NCBI GenBank assembly: GCA_973895155.1
Contig: OZ316893.1
Span: 26,970,001 to 27,034,000, forward strand
Direction of reading: 5' to 3'
DNA: 64,000 bases
From: Marsupella aquatica
Lineage: Eukaryota; Marchantiophyta
Part shown: piece after piece, positions 12,406 to 25,060 of the stretch
How the letters are laid out: the number at the start of each line of letters is the position of its first letter
Numbering within the stretch: the first letter of the stretch is position 1
The notes under the pieces: model-generated
Seen by the model: only the letters and a program-made list of their open reading frames with translations
Databases searched by the model: none
What the model was told of the DNA's origin: nothing
Translations under genes and position numbers: made by a program

Positions 12406-12895
12406 GCCATATATCACACTGCTAAAGAACAAAATCCACCAACTGGGGACACCCCCAGTTGAAGATTAGTGCCATAAAGCCAGCCAATCTCCTACAGTGG
12501 GAAAAGAACTAAGGCCCCCCAATGAACAAATCTAAAAATCTGGTAAAGCTCTGGAGTAAACTCATTTGGAAAGTCACTTAAAGGAATTTGTCTGGAGGCC
12601 CTACTAAGAACAATGAATGACTGAGCCACAAAAGATAGTGACAACAGAATTTAGGGGACAAGCCTTTGCTCTACGAAGAATAGTGAAAGGCTAAGTCACA
12701 TAATGCAATGGCGACATAAATTGGAGATCTGCCCTATACATGCAAGAGTTTTCTAAAGATTTCTTTGGACGACAGGCAATATTAAAATTTAGGCACATGG
12801 TGTAGTGGGCTAGGGCTGGAGATGCTTTGATCCAGCAGCCAAGTCCAAATGATTCCAGCCATGATCTGACAAATAAGTGAAGAACCATTGCTGTT
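12406..12895. repeat. Dispersed repeat, related to 20090-20370
   Basis: This block shares ordered words with 20090-20370: ATATCACACTGC.AAAGAACAA, CTGGTA.AGCTCTGGAGT.AACT and CTACGAAGAATAGTGAA. It is non-coding and probably part of an old retroelement. Identity is only moderate, so both copies are old. Confidence 0.55.
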
Positions 12896-13175
12896 CAAGA
12901 TGGATCGATAATTGAGGTTGAAAGCCGTCTTGGAAGGTCCGTTCTCTTTCTTGGAAATTCAAAGATTCGCGAACTGTGTGCTCGTCGAGTACTACTGTGT
13001 GTGACTGTGTGCTCTACTGCTCTTTGTGAGCTAGACCGCAGCTAGGCTATAATTGTGAGCTGACACAACTGCTGTCGTGCCTTTCTTGAAATTTCCAAGA
13101 AGCGTGAACTCTCCTCACTGATCGTTGAGCTAAGAGGTGAGCTGAGCAACCAAACCCAGTCTGTTATTTCCTGAC

Positions 13176-13316
13176 ATGGCCGTCCCACCGTCCTTATCTA
13201 CATCTGGCGAGGATGGATCCCCACTTCAGATCGATTCAAACGTTCGAAGCATGACTGTCTCATGCTTCAAAAAAATCCCACGAATCACTCATTTGTTGCA
13301 AAGCAATCCAGTGAGG
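13176..13316 (+). pseudogene. Possible orphan first exon
   Basis: An ATG at 13176 opens a frame beginning MAVPPSLSTSGEDGS and continuing through a basic, Ser/Cys-containing stretch to QSNPVR at about 13315, where a GTGGGT donor-like site occurs. The 200 bases upstream have the mixed composition of a plant 5' leader. I do not recognise the protein, and no later exon can be attached before the sequence turns into a GCAG microsatellite and spacer. It may be the start of a truncated gene, a captured gene fragment, or chance. Confidence 0.25.
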
Positions 13317-13386
13317 TGGGTGTGCAGATCGCTTCTGGGAACCTTCTTGGCCCTCGTTAGTTTCTGCCCACAATATGGAACATGGG

Positions 13387-13407
13387 GCAGGCAGGCAGGC
13401 AGGCAGG
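13387..13407 (+). repeat. (GCAG)n microsatellite
   Basis: About five GCAG units in tandem. Confidence 0.9.
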
Positions 13408-13569
13408 GCGAGGCATGGCAGGGCAGCTTTATTGCATTGACCAGACTAGCCCACCGACCAGCAGCAGCAGCAATCTTGCCAGCCAGCCAACGAAAGGGTG
13501 ATTGTGGGCTTAAAGTAAGCACCATCGATCTTGTACTTATCTTTGCAATGGCCAGCAGATCCGGATGAG

Positions 13570-15150
13570 TAAATGGGCCATAATAATAAGTGAGTACTGA
13601 TGAGTGATGACTTTCTCGTAGGACAAGAGCACTTCTGCATCATGGAATCAATGTGCCACACCAGCTTAGGCAGGCTACTCTAGGTGAACTGAGAGTGTCA
13701 GCAGACTGTTTAATCATGGGCTTTACTATGTAAGCTTACACTACCATAAGGACATCAAATTCGTTCAGGAAACAAATAATTATTGAAATCGTTAGTCCCT
13801 GGACCAGGATATTAGGTGCTGTTTGAGAAACCAAGGAAATTTTCTACAATGCATATTGGAGGGGTGCATATTTGAGGAGTATTCTAAGTATTATTGCTGT
13901 AATTACCAGGCCCAAGATGGCCACCAACCCTGCCCAAGCCATAATCACCCTGCCCTTGCTAGACTAATTTTCCTGGTCACCCTTGGTTTGCAGGGCCTGC
14001 CTGAGGCCTTGCAAGGCCCATTGCCTTTGCCCTAGCTCCAGGTCACAGTCTCCCTCAATTCCCACACCCTCCCTCCCAATCAAAGTAGCTTGGCAGTTGC
14101 TGCTCCCCTCCTCAAACCTTGTGGGTATCTCTTGGTGGTTGTGTTATTTTGCAGATGAAAACCATGTTTCAAACATGATTGACTACATTTTTCAATTATT
14201 CTTGAAAAACCAAGAGTATCTAGAATTGAGTTCAAGTGAGTGTTACATCATGGAAAAGAATCCCTTTGTCTTCAACAACTTGTTTGCGATTCACTTGACT
14301 TTGGGGCCAAATTGATTGATTAGGGAGTGACGCCGAGTGAACTCACATCTGATAAAACTTGAAGCTTTCACCCCACTTTATTGTATTTTGTGACCTTAAT
14401 ATTTGTTTCACAACCATGCAAAAAATTAGCATATAAGGATGTACGCATGGATTACATTCTTGAAGGTACTATGTACCCAAACTGCTGTAGCTTGTCTATG
14501 CAAAAAATATATGGTTAAGTCATAAGATTTTGGCAACTCTACTATAAGAGAATGAAGATGAACACAATTAATGCCACAAATAGGTTATTAATCTTATTTT
14601 ATTTTATTGTACAATTAATATCCGGAAGTTAGAAGCTCCATTTTGAGCGACAGCCCTATCAGGTCCCACTTGGTAATTTTGACCAGCATAATATAACTCT
14701 GGGCACGAATCAAATGATGTAGACATGGACTTTTGGGTCTTCTCTCATGAACTTTTTGGATGGCTTTGCATCCCATTGTTGAGTTCATTTGTGCAAAAAC
14801 AGATAAACGTCAAATAAGTGGAATTTGTTGTAGATGAGTCTTGCCAAGAAAAACAATACAAAGTACTTTGCGGAGACAGTACCTCGCGGAGAAAAACTTT
14901 TGAAGAAATGTTTAGGCGCCCATCACAAAAACTGAACATAGTTCAGCCCAATTACCTAATTAGGTCCTGATTAATATCACACCTAACCTAAGTAAAAGTA
15001 CACCCAACCCATTCTCCTATAATAACTCAAACAAAAATCTAGATTTGTGCTTATAAATGCATGAGAAGTTTAGACAAAGAAAATCAGAATATATTTTTCT
15101 GTTTTGATTTTCATTTCATATTTGTTACTTTATTAAGAACTCCCTCAAAT
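13570..15150. other. Non-coding spacer
   Basis: AT-rich DNA without recognised genes. A C-rich patch at 13905-14120 gives proline/leucine-rich frames on the plus strand that match no family I know. Confidence 0.4.
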
Positions 15151-15189
15151 AGTGTTCAGCCCCTCTTGGAAGAAAAAGGATAAAAGCAA

Positions 15190-15780
15190 AGACAATTTTG
15201 AACAAAGATTATAAAAAATCTCCCTTTTCGTCTAACTTTTATATTCCTCCCCTTAAAATACACTTAAACCTCCATCCCACCCACCCTAAAAGATTGAAAA
15301 TAACTGATTCAAAGAATATAATATCTCAACAATTAAAAAAACATTTCTTTTACCCTTTTTTTATCCCTCCCCTTAAGGTAACCTTCTCCATCCCCACCAA
15401 AGAATAAAAATGTCTCTTTTTTGTCTTTTTATTCCTCCCCTCCTTTAAGATATATACCCTTAATCCTCTATAGTCCACCCTCAAACAAAGAAAATAATCT
15501 AAAAGCAATCATTTATGAGTTCCATGTCCATCATTTCTCCTAAACAGACAGATGAAGAAGAAATGGAAACACAAAAAGTTCCCTCCTTTTTCTTCCTCCC
15601 CTCTTACTTAGCCCCTTGGAACCAGCAGGTACTCTTCAGGTGAAGAATACATTTTTAAAATTTGTTAACAATTATTCCTCCCCTCCTTTTTTTGAACCCT
15701 CCTCTCTTATTAGCCCAAAGAGTCGCCCCTCTTATTCAGCCCCTTGGAAAGGGTGTCCCAGGTCACCCATTTCATTTAAA
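15190..15780. repeat. Degenerate tandem array with TCCTCCCCTT words
   Basis: The words ATTCCTCCCCTT or ATCCCTCCCCTT recur about every 110-130 bases (15240, 15363, 15430, 15593, 15675), each followed by AT-rich DNA and CCATCCC-type words. It reads as an old degenerate satellite-like array. There is no coding content. Confidence 0.5.
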
Positions 15781-18365
15781 GGAAAAAGAAATTAAAAAAG
15801 AAAAAAAGAAAAAAACACATTAAAAATTACAGAGAATAAATTAAATTATCCACTTCCCTTTTATATCCATCCCCTTCATTTACCTTAAGTGTTTCCAAAG
15901 ATTAAAAGAAAATATAAATTATCATTATGATTCTTTCGAAAGAAAACTAACCATTGTTCAAAGATGCTGTACATAAGTAGGTATCCCTTTTCCCAATTAA
16001 AAAACAAAAGAGATTCAATAGTAATAAACACTCTCCAGAAAGAAATAAAATATTAAATGCTCTCTCTCATCTCTTTTTGTCTCATGCTGTAATATATGTA
16101 CACATATACAATATTCTGGGGAAAATACTTTGCTCTCCTCAATATAAGTCATCATGACAAGAAGTGAAGCCTAGTTACAAAGGAGAAAGTATAGCAGACC
16201 AAAGTATTGAAACCAAATTATTGGAACGAAAGTATTGGAACAAAATATTGGAACCAAATCAAAGTATTTTGGTGCCCCCATCACATCTACTGAACTAAAG
16301 TTCAGCCAATAAAAGAAAAAATATCATCATATTGAGCAGGTCATGGGTGAACCTGATAGTCCTTGCTCTATTCCTTTCCAAACTCACTTTAAACCACACC
16401 TGCCCCTATAAAGGGCTACGGGTAACCGGTAGCTCTCATTCTGAAGAGTACAAGTTCAGAAATGGGCTTTGAGCTCCACAAAAGGTGCTGACTGCAAAAG
16501 CTTTTTTTGGCAAGTACTACACAAAAGATGCTAGTGTTCCTCCTTTTATGGTGAGTAGTGAGCCATGGAATGAGGCTTTTATAGTGGCAGGTGTGGTTTA
16601 AGGATTCCTGATGGTGAACAATATCTGATGGTAGGTTTGTGAGTTTTGGTGACTGAACTGAACTGAGATCTAAGATGCTGCAAACATAGATGCCAAAATC
16701 TGACATTAGTGGCTGCTATATGGCAAATCCACCTGACTTGCTCAGGAGTGCTATTTTTCAGAGGTAAGTATGTAGTTTCTAATTTGTTTTGCTTTTTTTA
16801 AGGGAAAATCTGTGAAACCCCACAGAAAGGGAATAGTCAGCCACAACATTTGAAATCTAGACCTATCAGTCTCAACTCAAGTGAACTATCAGAGTCTCAA
16901 CTCAAGTGAGCTATCACATAGACATGTCTCTCTAGGCAGTTCCTAATTTGTTTTAGCATAGTATTTTCTTCTTTTGTCCTAAGTTTTTTAATATATATAT
17001 ATAACCCCTTTGAAGGTTCTGTTAATTTTCTTAGGAATCCATTTTCAAGTGTATTCCAGGTTGCAAGAGTACCCCACATTATAAAGTCCCAGTTGCAAGG
17101 CTATTTAAAAGTAGACTAGCCGATATTTGAACACTTGACCTTCCCAGCCATATTGAGCCTTTGTAACACTGTGCTAAGCAGTTAGCATGAGCACTAAGAG
17201 TCATGGAGAGAATTTAACTGAATTCACATTTCTGTGGGGACAGTGCCTCATTTCCTCTAGTCTACAAAAAGTAGCATAGAGTACAGTACATTGCTTATGG
17301 CAATATGTAAAACACCTTACCTTTTTAGATTACAATCATAATGATATGTCCTTCCTGTCAGTACCATCCACCCCCCCCCCCCCCCTCTTTCATTTATTAC
17401 TGTTACTCTTTTATATAGAGTACATTATGTATACTTTTTTCTTCCTTTATGAGTCATGAAACATTAATGTTCTAGAGTACTATGAGATAAATGCCTTTTT
17501 CAAATGTTTCGAATAAAACAAAACAAGGATCTGGTAGAACTCGCCTGCTATATTAGAGTTTTGAGGGGGAAACAGTTACTGGTATTTAAATAGTTCTAGA
17601 GCACAAACTACGAAAGGTTTCTCCTTCTAGGTGAGCTTAACTGAGTAGTTATTAAAATAATTTCAACTCTAGATTCAAGTGATGCTGAATAAATTCAGAA
17701 ATAGGTGCCTCTCTTCAGCTCATTTAATGCCTCTTGTCGCATCACTTTAGATATTTTGACCCCACATCCCTTTTCTTTGTTTTGTCTCGAAGCTAAATTC
17801 ATGCTTTGTTGATCAGTAAAAGGAGATAAGAGACACAAGCAAGATCTGCACACGGAAATAGCTAAGGGGCAAGCTAGCCAACCCAATTAGCCAAGACACA
17901 TCCTGCCAGGCGGAAAATAGGTAAGCATGAGTTGTCGAGTTGAATTAAGGTCATGTAACCATTAGGTGAGCATGAGTTCAAATAAAGTTGTCTTCACCTG
18001 CGAGGTAGCCTTTGGGAAGAGATTTGTTGTTGTTATAAAGAAGAATATACACACTTTTTATATACAAAGGGACCAATCAGAGTACAAATGAACAAACAAA
18101 AGAGGGCCCAAGTGGACAAAACCAATCGAAAAAGAAGTGAGCAAAAGGGAACCACTAAACAGCAAGAAAGAGGAACTAAAAGTAAGAAATGAGCAATAGG
18201 GAACCCCTAAAAATCAAGAAAGAGAGACTAAAACTAACCCAAGCGGACCGAGGTCCTCATCATTCCTAGTGAATGTGGCAAAAAGCTACTGGTCCACATC
18301 AAGGGTCAAAGCTAGATTGGCAAGTGGGATTGAAACATCCTCTAGGGGAGCTAGCCGCTGCCGAG
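15781..18365. other. AT-rich spacer with simple repeats
   Basis: No gene recognised. There is a 15-base poly(C) run at 17371-17385, a short (TA)n at about 16992, and at 17110-17200 (minus strand) a weak tRNA-promoter-like pair of motifs that may be a decayed SINE. The 18010-18365 part shares words (CTGGTCCACATC, GCTAG.TGG) with 27080-27190, so it is probably retroelement debris. Confidence 0.35.
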
Positions 18366-18515
18366 GCACAGGTATTTGGACTAGTATATAATACCCTTTT
18401 CTATCTCACCAACCATTACCGTGCAAGCACAGGTATTTGGACTAGTATATAATACCCTTTTCTATCTCACCAACCATTACCGTGCAAGCACAGGTATTTG
18501 GACTAGTATATAATA
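18366..18515 (+). repeat. 61-bp tandem repeat, 2.5 copies
   Basis: Copies begin at 18366, 18427 and 18488 (GCACAGGTATTTGGACTAGT...). The first two are identical over 61 bases and the third stops after 28. The near identity implies recent expansion. Confidence 0.95.
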
Positions 18516-20089
18516 AAGGACAAAAATATGCATGCAATAGGAATAATCACTTGCTGTGCAGTGCATTTGTATTGCAGCAGGAAAGCCATGATGATTATCC
18601 TGATATCTCCATACATGCTTACATATGATTTCCCTACTATGTGGCCAATTTCTTTGTAGGCCACGTGGAAGCTTGTTTGGCGTACGTGTGCTTTACATCT
18701 AGTTCCCTCTCCAAACAAAGTGACTCTTTGGTGTGATGACTTTCTAGCATGACATGAATTTCATGTCATATAGCTCTACAGTCACCAAAAGAGCATGTTG
18801 GGATCCAAATTGAGCTTCAAAGGTTTGGATGGAGATCCCATTCCAGTGATGCACCTTGTTGTTTGCTTTTGTGTAAGGCATCTCTTCTTGCATTTTCTTC
18901 CAAAAAAGGGTACTTTCTGAGAAGTCTAAGCTTGGATGGGATCCCAGTCCCAAACTTTAGTGGATAGGATTTCTAAGCTTGGACGATATCTACGGGAAAT
19001 ATCCATTTGAACTCAGATGACATAGTTTTGGGGATGCCATCCAAGCGGAAGGGTTTTGATGGCATCCTATTTGAGCACCCCTGGCCGAAACCTAACTTTT
19101 GGCAAATTACCAGGTGGGTTTTGGTAGAGATGAGGCACAACACTCGCACAACATTTTTCTGAAGGGCTCCAATGATTCACACAGATCAATTTTCTGTTGT
19201 AGATGCTGGTGCACTTACCGCCGGAGTTGGTGGTGGTAGCATTTTTGGGGAACCACAGACTTTCTGCTTTAGAAATGTTGTCTCTTGGTTTGACACTTTT
19301 AGCTTTTCCCTACAAGTGGAAGTGCTGATTGTATGATCAGAATTTTGAATATTATAATAATAAAAAGGGGGAAGCAAGAAGAAACTGATTTTGGGATCCT
19401 GTCTCCCACTTGGGTGCTTTTGGTTTGTTGGAAGTGTCTCATATATATTCCCTGTGCAAGTGCTGGTTGTGTGCCCATATCACCCAGATTTCTGGCTGCG
19501 ACTCATATGCTCCCAGTTTTACTCGTTTTAATAATCTTGGGGAAAGCAAACAAAAATATTAAACCCAGATAGACCTCCACGTTTGGCCAAAATGCTCAGG
19601 CAGAGTTTTGCAACCAGACTGACTGGAGCAATCCTCTCTTCTATGCTCATATAGTACATGTTACACCAATAGGTGAGTGAGGCGTCTTTGGAAAATTGTA
19701 GGTCTCTCAATTCTCAATGAAATTTTAATGTATTGGGCACATTGGAAAGATCTTTCTAAGAGTTTTCTAGCAACCCCAAAACAATCAGATTTGATTGGAC
19801 ACTGAGGGATGCCAGACGTCAACATTAATTTCTAAAAACTGTCTCAATGCAAATGAAAGATCTAGACTGATAAGTAAGACCTTTTCAAGTTGCTTCTATT
19901 GAGCCCAAGACCAGGTGATTCAGTTGGGTATCAAGGGAGATATTATAGGTCAAATCTGGATTTTGAAACTTCTGGAAATGAAAGGGTGTCAATGAGTGAA
20001 GGTGTCAGCCCACGGGGTGCATGGTTCACAAACTTGGTCCATGGGAGCATCAACTTACACAAATAAACAGAAGGAAAATAGACTAATAT
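18516..20089. other. Non-coding spacer
   Basis: No gene or RNA recognised. Repeated phrases such as AAGCTTGGATGGGATCCCA and TTTGGATGGAGATCCCATTC between 18820 and 19040 suggest local duplication of a short unit. Confidence 0.35.
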
Positions 20090-20370
20090 ATTTATATATC
20101 ACACTGCAAAAGAACAAGAGGCGTGCAAACCGGACAACATCCCAGTACAGTTAGGCAAATGGCCCAATGAAGGGGAGGCCAGCAAAAATCCAACAAAGAA
20201 AAAAGGCCATCTGACTCTATTTATAGGCAAACTACAGAGCCTGGTAGAGCTCTGGAGTGAACTGCATAGGGGGATCTAACAACAGAGCCTGGCTAGCTAT
20301 TGTAGCACCAACCGCCTCACCCCTACGAAGAATAGTGAATGTTTGAGCCCACTGGAGTGCGAGTGACACC
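20090..20370. repeat. Dispersed repeat, second copy of the 12406-12895 family
   Basis: Shares three ordered blocks with 12406-12895 in the same orientation. Non-coding. The flanking 20370-20780 sequence has no recognised gene. Confidence 0.55.
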
Positions 20371-20784
20371 CACTGTCAAAAAAAGGTCATGATGACAGAC
20401 ACTCGTGGATAAGGTCTATGTGTGAAATCAAGAACCACACAAGATCGTAGAAAGTAGTCAAAGGTCGGGTGAAGCGTCCCAAAAACCTCAGCGGCAAAAG
20501 ATTGTCAGGGTAACAAATAGTGTATGCCTCCTCCTTCAGTTGTGCGGCCCTAGCAGCCGCATGACCAGGTACATGAGCTGCAGTGGCAACTTGGCCCCAC
20601 TAGGTTGGCAACAACCACATCCCCAAGGATCCAAACTCCAGCACGCAAAAGGACAAGGTCAGCAAGGCGGCGATCAGGAACACCATCTAGAGGAGGCAAA
20701 GCTTGTTACATTTCTCATATCAAAGCTTACAAACAAAGTCAGAGTACTATAATTTACAACATACGCTCAATGCTGGCCAATAAT

Positions 20785-20900
20785 TCTGGGTTTTGCAGTG
20801 CCAAAATTCACTAGATTCCACCTCTGTGAAAATTCTTTGTCACTTTTGGCTAAAATTGAGTACACTCTTTACTATAATTAGTATCATACCTTATTTAGTC
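20785..20900 (+). repeat. Truncated foldback-family arm
   Basis: Contains GCAGTGCCAAAATTCACTAGATTCCACCTC-like sequence followed by CACTTTTGGCTAAAATT, the same order as the right arm of the element at 4795-5330 and the copy at 25710. It stops before the CCAGAATCTAA core. Confidence 0.5.
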
Positions 20901-21129
20901 TCTGTGCATAGATAATCTCTCACACACTAGGCTGTGAGTACAAATGCCACAAAATAATAAACACCAACTTCCTTATTAGTCTCATCTAGATTAAAATGAA
21001 TGTCGCTACTTCATGAAAAGTTTTTTTGTTTTCATTTGAGAGTATAAAGGAACCCTCCTTTCAAAAATCATGGATGACTTCTACAAAACCAGGGTCCAAC
21101 TTAGGACCAAACTATAGGCAGCAATGGTG

Positions 21130-21440
21130 GACCCCACCCACAGCTTTGTCTAAACTATTTACTAAACCTCTACCCTTGACTTCCCTTGACCCACCCCGCC
21201 CACAGCTTTGTCTAAACTATTTGCTAAACCTCTACCCTCGACTTCCCTCGAGCCACCCCACCCACAACTTTGTCAAACATTTTGCTAAACCTCTACCCTC
21301 GACTCACCCCGCCCACAACTTTGTCTAATTTTTTTGCTAAACCTCTACCCTCGACCCACCCCGCCCACAACTTTGTCTAAACTTGTTGCTAAACCTCTAC
21401 CCTTGACTTCCCCTCTACCCTTGGCCGCCCCTATCCATAA
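21130..21440 (+). repeat. Minisatellite, about five units of 50-65 bp
   Basis: Each unit contains CCCACA.CTTTGTCTAAA, then TTGCTAAACCTCTACCCT and GACTTCCC. The units differ by small deletions. The encoded frames are repeat products, not a protein. Confidence 0.9.
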
Positions 21441-21799
21441 CCTAAACACTTCACAACACTCATTTACCAATCGGCAGCATTATCACCAAATTTCTTTGTG
21501 TATTCTTTAATTTTTGATTCACAACCGGGTTCACAACATTCTCCAGAATGGATTTCCATTTTGCATCACCTCTAATATCCGCATTTTCTAGACCTCGACT
21601 TAAAGTGAGGAATATCGGGACGACTGGAGTTCCATCACTACATGCAGAGCTTATCAAAGTGTTCCAAAACCTTCATCACCTGAAGCGGTTCCGCTAGATC
21701 AATCAGTCACACATACACAAATTGTATAGACTAAGCGTAAGAGAGCTCCTCAATATGTCATGACCATGCAAGATCGCAAGAAGGTAGTTTTGTGGATGA

Positions 21800-23530
21800 G
21801 GCAAAGTCTCGAAACTCGACTACCTTAACACTTAGCTCCGGCGCCGAGCTCCCTTATGGTCCAGGCCCGGATAGGCCATCCGGGGAGGACTTAGCATGGG
21901 GAGACTTGTGGGCAAGGAGACGTGACACTAGCGAGGCAAGGGGCCAAGCTAGGGACACACACTAAGGACTTGGACTAGCCTATGGCTGAGTCACGGAACT
22001 CGACTACCTTAACATTTAGCTCCGGCTTCACTGACTCCGACGCTGAGCTCCCTTATGGTCCAGGCCCGGATAGGCCATTCGGGGAGGACTTAGCATGGGG
22101 AGACTTGTGGGCAATGAGACGTGGCACTAGCAAGGCAAGGGGCCAAGCTGGGGACACACACTAAGGACTTGGACTAGCCTATGGCTGGTTGGGTCAAGGG
22201 GAAATAGGTCGGGCTCAAGGATGGTCGTCCGGACCATCGGATGGGCTTTGAGTTCTGAGGGCTTGGGAGTGAGCTACTCTTGGGCCCAAGGCCAATGGAG
22301 TTGATGCCATTGGCAACGGACGCTTGGGGCGCAAGTTGTGGCCCGATCCGGGTTGGGCCGGTCGGGGGCCCCAAGCGGCAATCAGACCTGAGGGCCTAGG
22401 CATGAGCACTGGGTCGGCCCGGTCACAACGGGCTAAGGCACTCCGCTTGCGGATGCCTATCAAGAAAGTTATGGGCGTTGCCAGTTGGTGGCGCGCCCAT
22501 TATGCACGATGGGATCCGGGTTGGGGGCCAAATGTTTCGGGACCAAAGCTGGTCCGGGGGTGGCAGGTCCCCAAAAGCATATATGAGGGGAGTGGTGTCT
22601 CCCTGGGGGCTAAGGGCGAGCCAAAGTCGTGAGCCGCAGCGGTCGCGACACTAAGGGAAACCGCCAAACGAAAATGGCGATATCTTCCCAACGGGAAGTC
22701 CGTTGGAGGACTTCTTAGGTGCTTTGGTGCGTTGGAAAGCTCCTGAGAAGGGCTACGCCCTCCTGAGCTCAGCTGGGTCTGGGGGTGTCGTGGGTTCTCA
22801 TGGTTTGCGGGTGTTAGCTCGCCCGCTTGCCAAATCCTGCCAAACAGCAGCCAAGCCGCGTTCAGCCTCCCAAGGGAGCTTGCATGGGGGAGGCGAGGCC
22901 AAGTAGGTATAGAGGCTGAGTCCCAAAGGTGCTCGGTCCCTAGGCCATCAGTGGGGCAAGCCGGGAGTCGGTGTTGGAGTCGGGGCCATTCTGGTCCCGG
23001 CGTGTTGAGACAAGCTTGGGACAAGCTTTAGGACAAGCTACGCTACTTGGGCCATGAGCATGTCCCGAGGTCAGGGCGGTCAGTTGGTGATGGATAGGTG
23101 CGAGGGGGAATCCGGGCCGCGCTCAAGGAAGGAGCTGTCCTGGACGGACAGTGGGCGTGGGTTCTGGTTCCGGCTTATGGCATCGGGAGGACCTATCCCT
23201 GACCTATTTACCAACGTTTGTTGAGCTTGAGTTAAGATGCTAGACTTGGCAAGTTCTAGATCCGGAGGGGTTACTTACCAAGGTGCTTGGTTGTTTGTGC
23301 AGACAGTGAGGACCGTTGAGTAGCGGTTGTGTAGGTGAGCAAGTGCAGCTTCGTATGGGAGTGACCGCTGGTGGTGCTAGAGGCATTTGGATGCTTGCTC
23401 GAGGTATTCTGTGGAGGCGTTCGGGCACCAAGGGCACTTAGGCGCAAGTGCTGGGATTGGTGAGGGCGTTGGGTGGCAAGGTCCACCATTGGCAAGATAG
23501 AGAGGCAAATGGAGAAGCGAGGCTGTTCAA
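21800..23530. repeat. GC-rich repeat block with a 180-198 bp tandem duplication
   Basis: Base composition rises sharply to about 60% GC against AT-rich flanks. Copies at 21811-21990 and 21995-22190 share AACTCGACTACCTTAACA, GAGCTCCCTTATGGTCCAGG and the CTAAGGACTTGGACTAGCCT end; the second has an 18-base insertion. The rest is rich in GGGCC and CCCGG words. GATATCTTCCCAACGGGAAG at about 22680 resembles the non-coding leader or LTR sequence of plant LTR retroelements. No gag or pol frame is visible. The several open frames here are composition artefacts. Confidence 0.5.
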
Positions 23531-25060
23531 GGGCTATCAAGGAGTTTACACCTATGTTTTAAGGTAGTGAGATTGCAAAACTCAAGGAGGCTGCAGATTG
23601 GTGGAAGAATCAAGCAATTTGGTTGCAAATTGACAAAGAGATGAGCATATCCATCAATGTCTATCAGGACAGAATCATTTGAAAGATGTTGTGGAAGACA
23701 AGAGAAGGTCGAGGCAGGAAGACAAAGGATTGGGTTACGTGGTTGTACCATTCTACAATGGAAAAGTTCAATCAATTACGTAAGGTGGGAGTGAAATTTT
23801 CACCAAAGCTTTTGCAGCAGTTGGCAAAGCAAGTGTTTGACGAATCAACCCATCAACTATAGCTCTTGTCAACATTTCTGCCAGGAGGAGTTCCTATCTC
23901 AGGAAGATCACGCTTTGTTGGATTCAAAGAAATTGTAATATTGTTGGCAAGGCACAAACAGGGAAGCTGACGGTGAGTGTAGAGAAGCAAGAGCACATAG
24001 ATAAAGAGATTGCTTTCCATTGGGACAACTTAACAGAGTTTTTGAAGCAGGGACCCTGAATGAAGACCTTGTTGAAAATTATAACAAAAATCATTTTGTT
24101 GTCAACATTGACAATGGCAAGACATTGGGATTTTTTAGTGATGAAGTATGCAGATGTTGTTTCTGGTGGGCAAGGCATGCCCATGATCATATATCTCATA
24201 GGAGGGTCTCGGTCTATCAAAGAGGTTCCTATGATTGTTTTCCAGAGTAATAGTTGCTCATATCCTATTAGGAATGTGAAGTATACAGTTTATGGCGTTG
24301 CATACAGGTTTGCAAAGAATGGTTTTGTGACGAGAGCCATCTGGAATCAATGGTTGAGTGAACCACATTGCCAAGTTGCCAATCTTCAGGGTGGGCCAAA
24401 GTGTGATTTTTGTTGACAATTTCAATGTCCATGACTACACAGAGTGTCTTTGTGCTACCATACAAAATTTACCTCCAATCATGCTCCACTAATAAGACTC
24501 AACCTTCATTCTGATTTGTTTGTGATGTCCAAGATCACGGATGCATGGATAGATGCTTGGGAGAAGCACAAGCTGAAGACAATCATGAGTGGAAATGAGT
24601 TTCAAAATTCTGGTCGAATCAATGGGCCAGTCGGCAGAATTTGGAGCAAAGAAGAATCCTAGGAGACAATTGTCTTAAAGCTTGCTGGAGCATCTGTATA
24701 GAAGGTCAATCAACAACCCGCTACTCTTGCTTAATTGATTTTAAAAATTTTTCCGCTATTAGGTATTATTGAGGCTAAATGAGACAATGATTAGGATAGA
24801 GAGATTGACAAGCAAGGACAATTCCAGATATCAATGGAGGGTGGCATGAACAGCGGTTGAATCCACATCTTCAAAATTTGATTCAGATATACAAGATTCT
24901 TTTTGAAGGCACACCTGTGCATTCTATGGGACATGTACCTGATCAGGATAGAGAGATTGAAGTTAATCCCGTAATTCCAGCACACCTTAGTAATATTGAA
25001 TTTAAAGAGGAGCCCCCTGTGGATTTTGAGTTTGAATGCGATGATTCTTGATCACAAGAT
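23530..25060 (+). pseudogene. Decayed pogo/Tigger-like DDE transposase
   Basis: Translations in shifting plus-strand frames are coherent. About 23530-23870 gives a CENPB/HTH-like part (KLKEAADWWKN..., KFSPKLLQQLAKQVFDES). About 24080-24420 gives the DDE core (NHFVVNIDNGKTLGF, VVSGGQGMPMIIYLIGGSRS, WNQWLSEPHCQVA, then VIFVDNFNVHDYTEC). About 24500-24660 gives the third block (HSDLFVMSKITDAWIDAWEK). An acidic tail lies at 24855-25051. The VNID, FVDN and SDLF triad matches the DDE pattern of DDE_1 (Tigger/pogo/CENP-B) proteins. At least four frameshifts and several stops break it, so it is dead. I could not define terminal inverted repeats. It is a plant mobile element, not a virus. Confidence 0.7.

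Noticed and set aside
15190-15780. CRISPR-like spaced repeats
   Set aside because: The spacing is irregular, the repeats are degenerate, and the DNA is eukaryotic nuclear.
22500-23024. 174-aa minus-strand open frame
   Set aside because: Lies in the GC-rich repeat block where stop codons are rare by composition; overlaps other long frames on both strands and shows no domain.
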